From Pleurodeles waltl (lineage: Eukaryota > Chordata > Amphibia > Caudata > Salamandridae), in NCBI RefSeq assembly GCF_031143425.1, contig NW_027150035.1:1-64000 (forward strand): DNA of 64,000 bases, written 5' to 3'. Positions within the stretch are counted from its first letter, which is position 1. Each line of letters starts with the position of its first letter. Positions 25,666 to 37,158 of this stretch are shown here, piece by piece. The notes beneath the pieces are model-generated. The model made no database searches and was not told the origin of the DNA. It saw only the letters and a list, made by a program, of their open reading frames with translations. Both the position numbers and the translations under genes were made by a program.

Positions 25666-28600
25666 GTAGGTTTCCCTAGGTGGCGGCTGAGCTACAAGCC
25701 AGAATCTACAGGTAGGCACTTTGCAAAAAACACCTCTGTTTTCCTTCAAAAATTTGGATGTGTCCACGTTGCGCTTTGGGGCGTTTCCTGTCGCGGGCGC
25801 TAGACCTACCCACACAAGTGAGGTATCAGTTTTATCGGGAGACGTGGGGGAACGCTGGGTGGAAGGAAATTTGTGGCTCTTCTCAGATTCCAGAACTTTC
25901 TGCCACAGAAATGTGAGGAACATGTGTTTTTTTAGCCAAATTTTGAGGTTTGCAAAGGATTCTGGGTAACAGAACCTGGTCCGAGCCACACAAGTCACCC
26001 CATTTTAGATTCCCCTAGGTCTCTAGTTTTCAGAAATGCACAGGTTTGGTAGGTTTCCCTAGGTGGCGGCTGAGCTACAAGCCAAAATCTACAGGTAGGC
26101 ACTTTGCAAAAAACACCTCTGTTTTCCTTCAAAAATTTGGATGTGCCCACGTTGCGCTTTGGGGCGTTTCCTCTCGCGGGCGCTAGGCCTACCCACACAA
26201 ATGAGGTATCATTTTTATCGGGAGACGTGGGGGAACGCTGGGTGGAAGGAAATTTGTGGCTCCTCTCAGATTCCAGAACTTTCTGCCACAGAAATGTGAG
26301 GAACATGTGTTTTTTTTAGCCAAATTCTGAGGTTTGCAAAGGATTCTGGGTAACAGAACCTGGTCCGAGCCACACAAGTCACCCCATTTTGGATTCCCCT
26401 AGGTCTCTAGTTTTCAGAAATGCACAGGTTTGGTAGGTTTCCCTAGGTGGCGGCTGAGCTACAAGCCAGAATCTACAGGTAGGCACTTTGCAAAAAAACA
26501 CCTCTGTTTTCCTTCAAAAATTTGGATGTGTCCACGTTGCGCTTTGGGGCGTTTCCTCTCGCAGGCGCTAGGCCTACCCACACAAGTGAGGTATCATTTT
26601 TATCGGGAGACGTGGGGGAACGCTGGGTGGAAGGAAATTTGTGGCTCCTCTCAGATTTCAGAACGTTCTGCCACAGAAATGTGAGGAACATGTGTTTTTT
26701 TAGCCAAATTTTGAGGTTTGCAATGGATTCTGGGTAACAGAACCTGGTCCGAGCCACACAAGTCACCCCATCTTGGATTCCCCTAGGTCTCTAGTTTTCA
26801 GAAATGCACAGGTTTGGTAGGTTTCCCTAGGTGGCGGCTGAGCTACAAGCCAAAATCTACAGGTAGGCACTTTGCAAAAAACACCTCTGTTTTCCTTCAA
26901 AAATTTGGATGTGTCCACGTTGCGCTTTGGGGCGTTTCCTGTCGCGGGCGCTAGACCTACCCACACAAGTGAGGTATCATTTTTATCGGGAGACGTGGGG
27001 GAACGCTGGGTGGAAGGAAATTTGTGGCTCCTCTCAGATTTCAGAACGTTCTGCCACAGAAATGTGAGGAACATGTGTTTTTTTAGCCAAATTTTGAGGT
27101 TTGCAATGGATTCTGGGTAACAGAACCTGGTCCGAGCCACACAAGTCACCCCATCTTGGATTCCCCTAGGTCTCTAGTTTTCAGAAATGCACAGGTTTGG
27201 TAGGTTTCCCTAGGTGGCGGCTGAGCTACAGTCCAAAATCTACAGGTAGGCACTTTAAAAAACACCTCTGTTTTCATTCAAAAATTTGGCTGTGTCCACG
27301 TTGCGCTTTGGGGCATTTCCTGTTGCGGGCGCTAGGCCAACCCACACAAGTGAGGTATCATTTTTATCGGGAGACGTGGGGGAACGCTGGGTGGAAGGAA
27401 ATTTGTGGCTCCTCTCAGATTCCAGAACTTTCTGCCACAGAAATGTGAGGAACATGTGTTTTTTTAGCCAAATTTTGAGGTTTGCAAAGGATTCTGGGTA
27501 ACAGAACCTGGTCCGAGCCACACAAGTCACCCCATCTTGGATTCCCCTAGGTCTCTAGTTTTCAGAAATGCACAGGTTTGGCAGGTTTCCCTAGGTGGCG
27601 GCTGAGCTACAAGCCAAAATCTACAGGTAGGCACTTTGCAAAAAACACCTCTGTTTTCCTTCAAAAATTTGGATGTGTCCACGTTGCGCTTTGGGGCGTT
27701 TCCTGTCGCGGGCGCTAGGCCTACCCACACAAGTGAGGTATCAGTTTTATCAGGAGACGTGGGGGAACGCTGGGTGGAAGGACATTTGTGGCTCTTCTCA
27801 GATTCCAGAACTTTATGCCACAGAAATGTGACGAACATGTGTTTTTTTAGCCAAATTTTGAGGTTTGCAAAGGGTTCTGGGTAACAGAACCTGGTCCGAG
27901 CCACACAAGTCACCCCATCTTGGATTCCCCTAGGTCTCTAGTTTTCAGAAATGCACAGGTTTGGTAGGTTTCCCTAGGTGGCGGCTGAGCTACAAGCCAA
28001 AATCTACAGGTAGGCACTTTGCAAAAAACACCTCTGTTTTCCTTCAAAAATTTGGATGTGTCCACGTTGCGCTTTGGGGCGTTTCCTGTCGCGGGCGCTA
28101 GGCCTACCCACACAAGTGAGGTATCATTTTTATCGGGAGACGTGGGGGAACGCTGGGTGGAAGGAAATTTGTGGCTCCTCTCAGAATCCAGAACTTTCTG
28201 CCACAGAAATGTGAGGAACATGTTTTTTTTTAGCCAAATTCTGAGGTTTGCAAAGGATTCTGGGTAACAGAACCTGGTCCGATCCACACAAGTCATCCCA
28301 TCTTGGATTCCCCTAGGTCTCTAGTTTTCAGAAATGCACAGGTTTGGTAGGTTTCCCTAGGTGGCGGCTGAGCTACAAGCCAAAATCTACAGGTAGGCAC
28401 TTTGTAAAAAACACCTCTGTTTTCCTTCAAAAATTTGGATGTGTCCACGTTGCGCTTTGGGGCGTTTCCTCTCGCGGGCGCTAGGCCTACCCACACAAGT
28501 GAGGTATCAGTTTTATCGGGAGATGTGGGGGAACGCTGGGTGGAAGCACATTTGTGGCTCCTGTCAGATTCCAGAACTTTCTGCCACAGAAATGTGAGGA

Positions 28601-31600
28601 ACATGTGTTTTTTTAGCCAAATTTTGAGGTTTGCAAAGGATTCTGGGTAACAGAACCTGGTCCGAGCCACACAAGTCACCCCATCTTGGATTCCCCTAGG
28701 TCTCTAGTTTTCAGAAATGCACAGGTTTGGTAGGTTTCCCTAGGTGGCGGCTGAGCTACAAGCCAAAATCTACAGGTAGGCACTTTGCAAAAAACACCTC
28801 TGTTTTCCTTCAAAAATTTTGATGTGTCCACGTTGCGCTTTGGGGCGTTTCCTGTCGCGGGCGCTAGGCCTACCCACACAAGTGAGGTATCAGTTTTATC
28901 GGGAGATGTGGGGGAACGCTGGGTGGAAGCAAATTTGTGGCTCCTCTCAGATTCCAGAACTTTCTGCCACAGAAATGTGAGGAACATGTGTTTTTTTAGC
29001 CAAATTTTGAGGTTTGCAATGGATTCTGGGTAACAGAACCTGGCCCGAGCCACACAAGTCACCCCATCTTGGATTCCCCTAGGTCTCTAGTTTTCAGAAA
29101 TGCACAGGTTTGGTAGGTTTCCCTAGGTGGCGGCTGAGCTACAGTCCAAAATCTACAGGTAGGCACTTTGCAAAAAACACCTCTGTTTTCATAAAAAAAT
29201 TTGGCTGTGTCCACGTTGCGCTTTGGGGCATTTCCTGTTGCGGGCGCTAGTCCAACCCACACAAGTGAGGTATCATTTTTATCGGGAGACGTGGGGGAAC
29301 GCTGGGTGGAAGGAAATTTGTGGCTCCTCTCAGATTCCAGAACTTTCTGCCACAGAAATGTGAGGAACATGTGTTTTTTTTAGCCAAATTTTGAGGTTTG
29401 CAAAGGATTCTGGGTAACAGAACCTGGTCCGAGCCACACAAGTCACCCCATCTTGGATTCCCCTAGGTCTCTAGTTTTCAGAAATGCACAGGTTTGGTAG
29501 GTTTCCCTAGGTGGCGGCTGAGCTACAAGCCAAAATCTACAGTTAGGCACTTTGCAAAAAACATCTCTGTTTTCCTTCAAAAATTTGGATGTGTCCACGT
29601 TGCGCTTTGGGGCGTTTCCTGTCGCGGGCGCTAGGCCTACCCACACAAGTGAGGTATCAGTTTTATCGGGAGACGTGGGGGAACGCTGGGTGGAAGGAAA
29701 TTTGTGGCTCCTCTCAGATTCCAGAACTTTCTGCCACAGAAATGTGAGGAACATGTGTTTTTTTTAGCCAAATTTTGAGGTTTGCAAAGGATTCTGGGTA
29801 ACAGAACCTGGTCCGAGCCACACAAGTCACCCCATCTTGGATTCCCCTAGGTCTCTAGTTTTCAGAAATGCACAGGTTTGGTAGGTTTCCCTAGGTGGCG
29901 GCTGAGCTACAAGCCAAAATCTACAGTTAGGCACTTTGCAAAAAACACCTCTGTTTTCCTTCAAAAATTTGGATGTGTCCACGTTGCGCTTTGGGGCGTT
30001 TCCTCTCGCGGGCGCTAGGCCTACCCACACAAGTGAGGTATCATTTTTATCGGGAGACGTGGGGGAACGCTGGGTGGAAGGAAATTTGTGGCTCCTCTCA
30101 GATTTCAGAACGTTCTGCCACAGAAATGTGAGGAACATGTGTTTTTTTAGCCAAATTCTGAGGTTTGCAAAGGATTCTGGGTAACAGAACCTGGCCGAGC
30201 CACACAAGTCACCCCATCTTGGATTCCCCTAGGTGTCTAGTTTTCAGAAATGCACAGGTTTGGTAGGTTTCCCTAGGTGGCGGCTGAGCTACAGTCCAAA
30301 ATCTACAGGTAGGCACTTTGCAAAAAACACCTCTGTTTTCCTTCAAAAATTTGGATGTGTCCACGTTGCGCTTTGGGGCGTATCCTCTCGTGGGCGCTAG
30401 GCCTACCCACACAAGATAGGTATCATTTTTATCGGGAGACGTGGGGGAACGCTGGGTGGAAGGAAATTTGTGGCTCCTCTCAGATTTCAGAACGTTCTGC
30501 CACAGAAATGTGAGGAACATGTGTTTTTTTAGCCAAATTCTGAGGTTTGCAAAGGATTCTGGGTAACAGAACCTGGTCCGAGCCACACAAGTCACCCCAT
30601 CTTGGATTCCCCTAGGTCTCTAGTTTTCAGAAATGCACAGGTTTGGTAGGTTTCCCTAGGTGGCGGCTGAGCTACAGTCCAAAATCTAAAGGTAGGCACT
30701 TTGCAAAAAACACCTCTGTTTTCATTCAAAAATTTGGCTGTGTCCACGTTGCGCTTTGGGGCATTTCCTGTTGCGGGCGCTAGGCCAACCCACACAAGTG
30801 AGGTATCATTTTTATTGGGAGACGTGGGGGAACGCTGGGTGGAAGGAAATTTGTGGCTCCTCTCAGATTCCAGAACTTTCTGCCACAGAAATGTGAGGAA
30901 CATGTGTTTTTTTAGCCAAATTTTGAGGTTTGCAAAGGATTCTGGGTAACAGAACCTGGTCCGAGCCACACAAGTCACCCCATCTTGGATTCCCCTAGGT
31001 CTCTAGTTTTCAGAAATGCACAGGTTTGGTAGGTTTCCCTAGGTGGCGGCTGAGCTACAAGCCAAAATCTACAGGTAGGCACTTTGCAAAAAACACCTCT
31101 GTTTTCCTTCAAAAATTTTGATGTGTCGACGTTGCGCTTTGGGGCGTTTCCTGTCGCGGGCGCTAGGCCTACCCACACAAGTGAGGTATCAGTTTTATCG
31201 GGAGATGTGGGGGAACGCTGGGTGGAAGCAAATTTGTGGCTCCTCTCAGATTCCAGAACTTTCTGCCACAGAAATGTGAGGAACATGTGTTTTTTTAGCC
31301 AAATTTTGAGGTTTGCAATGGATTCTGGGTAACAGAACCTGGCCCGAGCCACACAAGTCACCCCATCTTGGATTCCCCTAGGTCTCTAGTTTTCAGAAAT
31401 GCACAGGTTTGGTAGGTTTCCCTAGGTGGCGGCTGAGCTACAGTCCAAAATCTACAGGTAGGCACTTTGCAAAAAACACCTCTGTTTTCATTAAAAAATT
31501 TGGCTGTGTCCACGTTGCGCTTTGGGGCATTTCCTGTTGCGGGCGCTAGTCCAACCCACACAAGTGAGGTATCATTTTTATCGGGAGACGTGGGGGAACG

Positions 31601-34600
31601 CTGGGTGGAAGGAAATTTGTGGCTCCTCTCAGATTCCAGAACTTTCTGCCACAGAAATGTGAGGAACATGTGTTTTTTTTAGCCAAATTTTGAGGTTTGC
31701 AAAGGATTCTGGGTAACAGAACCTGGTCCGAGCCACACAAGTCACCCCATCTTGGATTCCCCTAGGTCTCTAGTTTTCAGAAATGCACAGGTTTGGTAGG
31801 TTTCCCTAGGTGGCGGCTGAGCTACAAGCCAAAATCTACAGTTAGGCACTTTGCAAAAAACATCTCTGTTTTCCTTCAAAAATTTGGATGTGTCCACGTT
31901 GCGCTTTGGGGCGTTTCCTGTCGCGGGCGCTAGGCCTACCCACACAAGTGAGGTATCAGTTTTATCGGGAGACGTGGGGGAACGCTGGGTGGAAGGAAAT
32001 TTGTGGCTCCTCTCAGATTCCAGAACTTTCTGCCACAGAAATGTGAGGAACATGTGTTTTTTTTAGCCAAATTTTGAGGTTTGCAAAGGATTCTGGGTAA
32101 CAGAACCTGGTCCGAGCCACACAAGTCACCCCATCTTGGATTCCCCTAGGTCTCTAGTTTTCAGAAATGCACAGGTTTGGTAGGTTTCCCTAGGTGGCGG
32201 CTGAGCTACAAGCCATAATCTACAGTTAGGCACTTTGCAAAAAACACCTCTGTTTTCCTTCAAAAATGTGGATGTGTCCACATTGCGCTTTGGGGCGTTT
32301 CCTCTCGCGGGCGCTAGGCCTACCCACACAAGTGAGGTATCATTTTTATCGGGAGACGTGGGGGAACGCTGGGTGGAAGGAAATTTGTGGCTCCTCTCAG
32401 ATTTCAGAACGTTCTGCCACAGAAATGTGAGGAACATGTGTTTTTTTAGCCAAATTCTGAGGTTTGCAAAGGATTCTGGGTAACAGAACCTGGCCGAGCC
32501 ACACAAGTCACCCCATCTTGGATTCCCCTAGGTCTCTAGTTTTCAGAAATGCACAGGTTTGGTAGGTTTCCCTAGGTGGCGGCTGAGCTACAGTCCAAAA
32601 TCTACAGGTAGGCACTTTGCAAAAAACACCTCTGTTTTCCTTCAAAAATATGGATGTGTCCACGTTGCGCTTTGGTGCGTTTCCAGTCGCGGGCGCTAGG
32701 CCTACCCACACAAGTGAGGTATCAGTTTTATCGGGAGACGTGGGGGAACGCTGGGTGGAAGCAAATTCGTGGCTCCTCTCAGATTCCAGAACTTTCTGCC
32801 ACAGAAATGTGAGGAACATGTGTTTTTTTAGCCAAAATTTGAGGTTTGCAATGGATTCTGGGTAACAGAACCTGGTCCGAGCCACACAAGTCACCCCATC
32901 TTGGATTCCCCTAGGTCTCTAGTTTTCAGAAATGCACAGGTTTGGTAGGTTTCCCTACGTGGCGGCTGAGCTACAGTCCAAAATCTACAGGTAGGCACTT
33001 TGCAAAAAACACCTCTGTTTTCCTTCAAAAATGTGGATGTGTCCACGTTGCGCTTTGGGGCATTTCCTGTCGCGGGCGCTAGGCCTACCCACACAAGTGA
33101 GGTATCATTTTTATCGGGAGATGTGGGGGAACGCTGGGTGGAAGGAAATTTGTGGCTCCTCTCAGAATCCAGAACTTTCTGCCACAGAAATGTGAGGAAC
33201 ATGTGTTTTTTTAGCCAAATTCTGAGGTTTGCAAAGGATTCTGGGTAACAGAACCTGGTCCGAGCCACACAAGTCACCCCATCTTGGATTCCCCTAGGTC
33301 TCTAGTTTTCAGAAATGCACAGGTTTGGTAGGTTTCCCTAGGTGGCGGCTGAGCTACAAGCCAAAATCTACAGGTAGGCACTTTGCAAAAAACACCTCTG
33401 TTTTCCTTCAAAAATTTGGATGTGTCCACGTTGCGCTTTGGGGCGTTTCGTGTCGCGGGCGGTAGGCCTACCCACACAAGTGAGGTATCATTTTTATCGG
33501 GAGACGTGGGGGAACGCTGGGTGGAAGTAAATTTGTGGCTCCTCTTAGAATCCAGAACTTTCTGCCACAGAAATGTGAGGAACATGTGTTTTTTTAGCCA
33601 AATTCTGAGGTTTGCAAAGGATTCTGGGTAACAGAACCTGGTCCGAGCCACACAAGTCACCCCATCTTGGATTCCCCTAGGTCTCTAGTTTTCAGAAATG
33701 CACAGGTTTGGTAGGTTTCCCTAGGTGGCGGCTGAGCTACAAGCCAAAATCTACAGGTAGGCACTTTGCAAAAAACACCTCTGTTTTCCTTCAAAAATTT
33801 GGATGTGTCCACGTTGCGCTTTGGGGCGTTTCGTGTCGCGGGCGTTAGGCCTACCCACACAAGTGAGGTATCAGTTTTATCGGGAGATGTGGGGGAACGC
33901 TGGGTGGAAGCAAACTTGTGGCTCCTCTCAGATTCCAGAACTTTCTGCCACAGAAATGTGAGGAACATGTGTTTTGTTAGCCAAATTTTGAGGTTTGCAA
34001 TGGATTCTGGGTAACAGAACCTGGTCCGAGCCACACAAGTCACCCCATCTTGGATTCCCCTCGGTCTCTAGTTTTCAGAAATGCACAGGTTTGGTAGGTT
34101 TCCCTAGGTGGCGGCTGAGCTACAGTCCAAAATCTACAGGTAGGCACTTTGGAAAAAACACCTCTGTTTTCATTTAAAAATTTGGCTGTGTCCACGTTGC
34201 GCTTTGGGGCATTTCCTGTTGCGGGCGCTAGGCCAACCCACACAAGTGAGGTATCATTTTTATCGGGAGACGTGGGGGAACGCTGGGTGGAAGGAAATTT
34301 GTTTCTCCTCTCAGATTCCAGAACTTTCTGCCACAGAAATGTGAGGAACATGTGTTTTTTTAGCCAAATTTTGAGGTTTGCAAAGGATTCTGGGTAACAG
34401 AACCTGGTCCGAGCCACACAAGTCACCCCATCTTGGATTCCCCTAGGTCTCTAGTTCTCAGAAATGCACAGGTTTGGTAGGTTTCCCTAGGTGGCGGCTG
34501 AGCTACAAGCCAAAATCTACAGGTAGGCACTTTGCAAAAAACACCTCTGTTTTCCTTCAAAAATTTGGATGTGTCCACGTTGCGCTTTGGGGCGTTTCCT

Positions 34601-34859
34601 GTCGCGGGCGCTAGGCCTACCCACACAAGTGAGGTATCAGTTTTATCGGTAGATGTGGGGGAACGCTGGGTGGAAGTAAATTTGTGGCTCCTCTCAGATT
34701 CCAGAACTTTCTGCCACAGAAATGTGAGGAACAAGTGTTTTTTTAGCCAAATTTTGAGGTTTGCAAAGGATTCTGGGTAACAGAACCTGGTCTGAGCCAC
34801 ACAAGTCACCCCATCTTGGATTCTCCTAGGTCTCTAGTTTTCAGAATTGCACAGGTTTG
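25666..34859 (+). repeat. Higher-order unit 4: 24 monomers (68-91), contracted copy of unit 3
   Basis: The type order is A B C (A/C chimera) D E G H J K L M N O J K L M P Q R S T U. Monomers 73-91 repeat 49-67 at a constant offset of 9194 bp with only scattered single-base differences. Compared with unit 3 it lacks exactly two monomers, and the loss lies inside monomer 71. Marks not present in unit 3 include CCACATTGCG in monomer 85 and CCTCTTAGAATCC in monomer 88; both are inherited by the later copy at 37159-42522. Monomer 70 has an extra A in the A tract and monomer 72 lacks two bases in CACTTTAAAAAAC. Confidence 0.85.
26817..27199 (+). repeat. Chimeric monomer 71 (A-like 5', C-like 3') marking a two-monomer deletion
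   Basis: Type A states (CCTGTCGCGGG, GCTAGACC) run up to phase 139, then type C states (TCATTTTTAT, CAGATTTCAGAACG, GCAATGG) follow from phase 164. The switch lies between 26956 and 26979. In unit 3 the order here is A B C (45-47); in this unit a single A/C monomer takes their place. Confidence 0.85.
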
Positions 34860-37158
34860 GTAGGTTTCCCTAGGTGGCGGCTGAGCTACAAGCCAAAATC
34901 TACAGGTAGGCACTTTGCAAAAAACACCTCTGTTTTCCTTCAAAAATTTGGATGTGTCCACGTTGCGCTTTGGGGCGTTTCCTGTCGCGGGCGCTAGGCC
35001 TACCCACACAAGTGAGGTATCAGTTTTATCGGGAGATGTGGGGGAACGCTGGGTGGAAGGACATTTGTGGCTCCTCTCAGATTCCAGAACTTTCTGCCAC
35101 AGAAATGTGAGGAACATGTGTTTTTTTAGCCAAATTTTGAGGTTTGCAAAGGATTCTGGGTAACAGAACCTGGTCCGAGCCACACAAGTCACCCCATCTT
35201 GGATTCCCCTAGGTCTCTAGTTTTCAGAAATGCACAGGTTTGGTAGGTTTCCCTAGGTGGCAGCTGAGCTACAAGCCAAAATTTACAGGTAGGCACTTTG
35301 CAAAAAACACATCTGTTTTCCTTCAAAAATTTGGATATGTCCACGTTGCGCTTTGGGGCCTTTCCTGTCGCGGGCGCTAGGCCTACCCACACAAGTGAGG
35401 TATCATTTTTATCGGGAGACGTGGGGGAACGCTGGGTGGAAGGAAATTTGTGGCTCCTCTCAGATTCCAGAACTTTCTGCCACAGAAATGTGAGGAACAT
35501 GTGTTTTTTTAGCCAAATTTTGAGATTTGCAAAGGATTCTGGGTAACAGAACCTGGTCCGAGCCACACAAGTCACCCCATCTTAGATTCCCCTAGGTCTC
35601 TAGTTTTCAGAAATGCACGGGTTTGGTAGGTTTCCCTAGGTGGCGGCTGAGCTACAAGCCAAAATCTACAGGTAGGCACTTTGCAAAAAACACCTCTGTT
35701 TTCCTTCAAAAATTTGGATGTGTCCACGTTGCGCTTTGGGGCGTTTCCTGTCACGGGCGCTAGGCCTACCCACACAAGTGAGGTATAATTTTTATCGGGA
35801 GACGTGGGGGAACGCTGGGTGGAAGGAAATTTGTGGGTCCTCTCAGATTCCAGAACGTTCTGCCACAGAAATGTGAGGAACATGTGTTTTGTTAGCCAAA
35901 TTCTGAGGTTTGCAAAGGATTCTGGGTAACAGAACCTGGTCCGAGCCACACAAGTCACCCCATCTTGGATTCCCCTAGGTCTCTAGCTTTCAGAAATGCA
36001 CAGGTTTGGTAGGTTTCCCTAGGTGGCGGCTGAGCTACAGGCCAAAATCTACAGGTAGGCACTTTGCAAAAAACACCTCTGTTTTCCTTCAAAAATTTGG
36101 CTGTGTCCACGTTGCGCTTTGGGGCATTTCCTGTCGCGGGCGCTAGGCCTACCCACACAAGTGAGGTATCATTTTTATCGGGAGACGTGGGGGAACGCTG
36201 GGTGGAAGCAAATTCGTGGCTCCTTTCAGATTCCAGAACTTTCTGCCACATAAATGTGAGGAACATGTGTTTTTTTAGCCAAATTTTGAGGTTTGCAATG
36301 GATTCTGGGTAACAGAACCTGGTCCGAGCCACACAAGTCACCCCATCTTGGATTCCCCTAGGTCTCTAGTTTTCAGAAATGCACAGGTTTGGTAGGTTTC
36401 CCTAGGTGGCGGCTGAGCTACAAGCCAAAATCTACAGGTAGGCACTTTGCAAAAAACACCTCTGTTTTCCTTCAAAAATTTGGATGTGTCCACGTTGCGC
36501 TTTGGGGCGTTTTCTGTCGCGGGCGCTAAGCCTACCCACACAAGTGAGGTATCATTTTTATCGGGAGACATGGGGGAACGCTGGGTGGAAGGAAATTTGT
36601 GGCTCCTTTCAGATTCCAGAACGTTCTGCCACAGAAATGTGAGGAACATGTGTTTTTTTAGCCAAATTCTGAGATTTGCAAAGGATTCTGGGTAACAGAA
36701 CCTGGTCCGAGCCACACAAGTCACCCCATCATGGATTCCCCTAGGTCTCTAGTTTTCAGAAATGCACAGGTTTGGTAGGTTTCCCTAGGTGGCGGCTGAG
36801 CTACAGTCCAAAATCTACAGGTAGGCACTTTGCAAAAAACACCTCTGTTTTCATTCAAAAATTTGGCTGTGTCCACGTTGCGCTTTGGGGCATTTCCTGT
36901 TGTGGGCGCTAGGCCAACCCACACAAGTGAGGTATCATTTTTATCGGGAGACGTGGGGGAACGCTGGGTGGAAGGAAATTTGTGGCTCCTCTCAGATTCC
37001 AGAACTTTCTGCCACAGAAATGTGAGGAACATGTGTTTTTTTTAGCCAAATTTTGAGGTTTGCAAAGGATTCTGGGTAACAGAACCTGGTCCGAGCCACA
37101 CAAGTCACCCCATCTTGGATTCCCCTAGGTCTCTAGTTTTCAGAAATGCACAGGTTTG
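34860..37158 (+). repeat. Monomers 92-97: six additional types (V W X Y Z and a chimera)
   Basis: This six-monomer string follows the U type and does not occur to its left. Marks: AAACACATCTG in the W monomer (93), GTCACGGGC, GTATAATTTT and TTTTGTTAGCC in X (94), CCACATAAATG in Y (95), GAGACATGGG in Z (96). The last monomer (97) starts like monomer 111 and ends like the K type of monomer 83. The string recurs at 106-111, and parts of it at 113-116, 119-121 and 122-126, so it acts as a module of its own in the middle of the window. Confidence 0.75.
36775..37158 (+). repeat. Chimeric monomer 97 joining the V-Z module to an L-M-P block
   Basis: The 5' part (CATTCAAAAATT, GTTGTGGGC, CTAGGCCAACC) matches monomer 111. 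The 3' part, with eight T in the T tract and CTCTCAGATT, matches the K type of monomer 83, and the following monomer is L as after every K. The switch lies between about 36914 and 37042. This is the junction at which the 14-monomer block 84-97 became duplicated. Confidence 0.75.
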
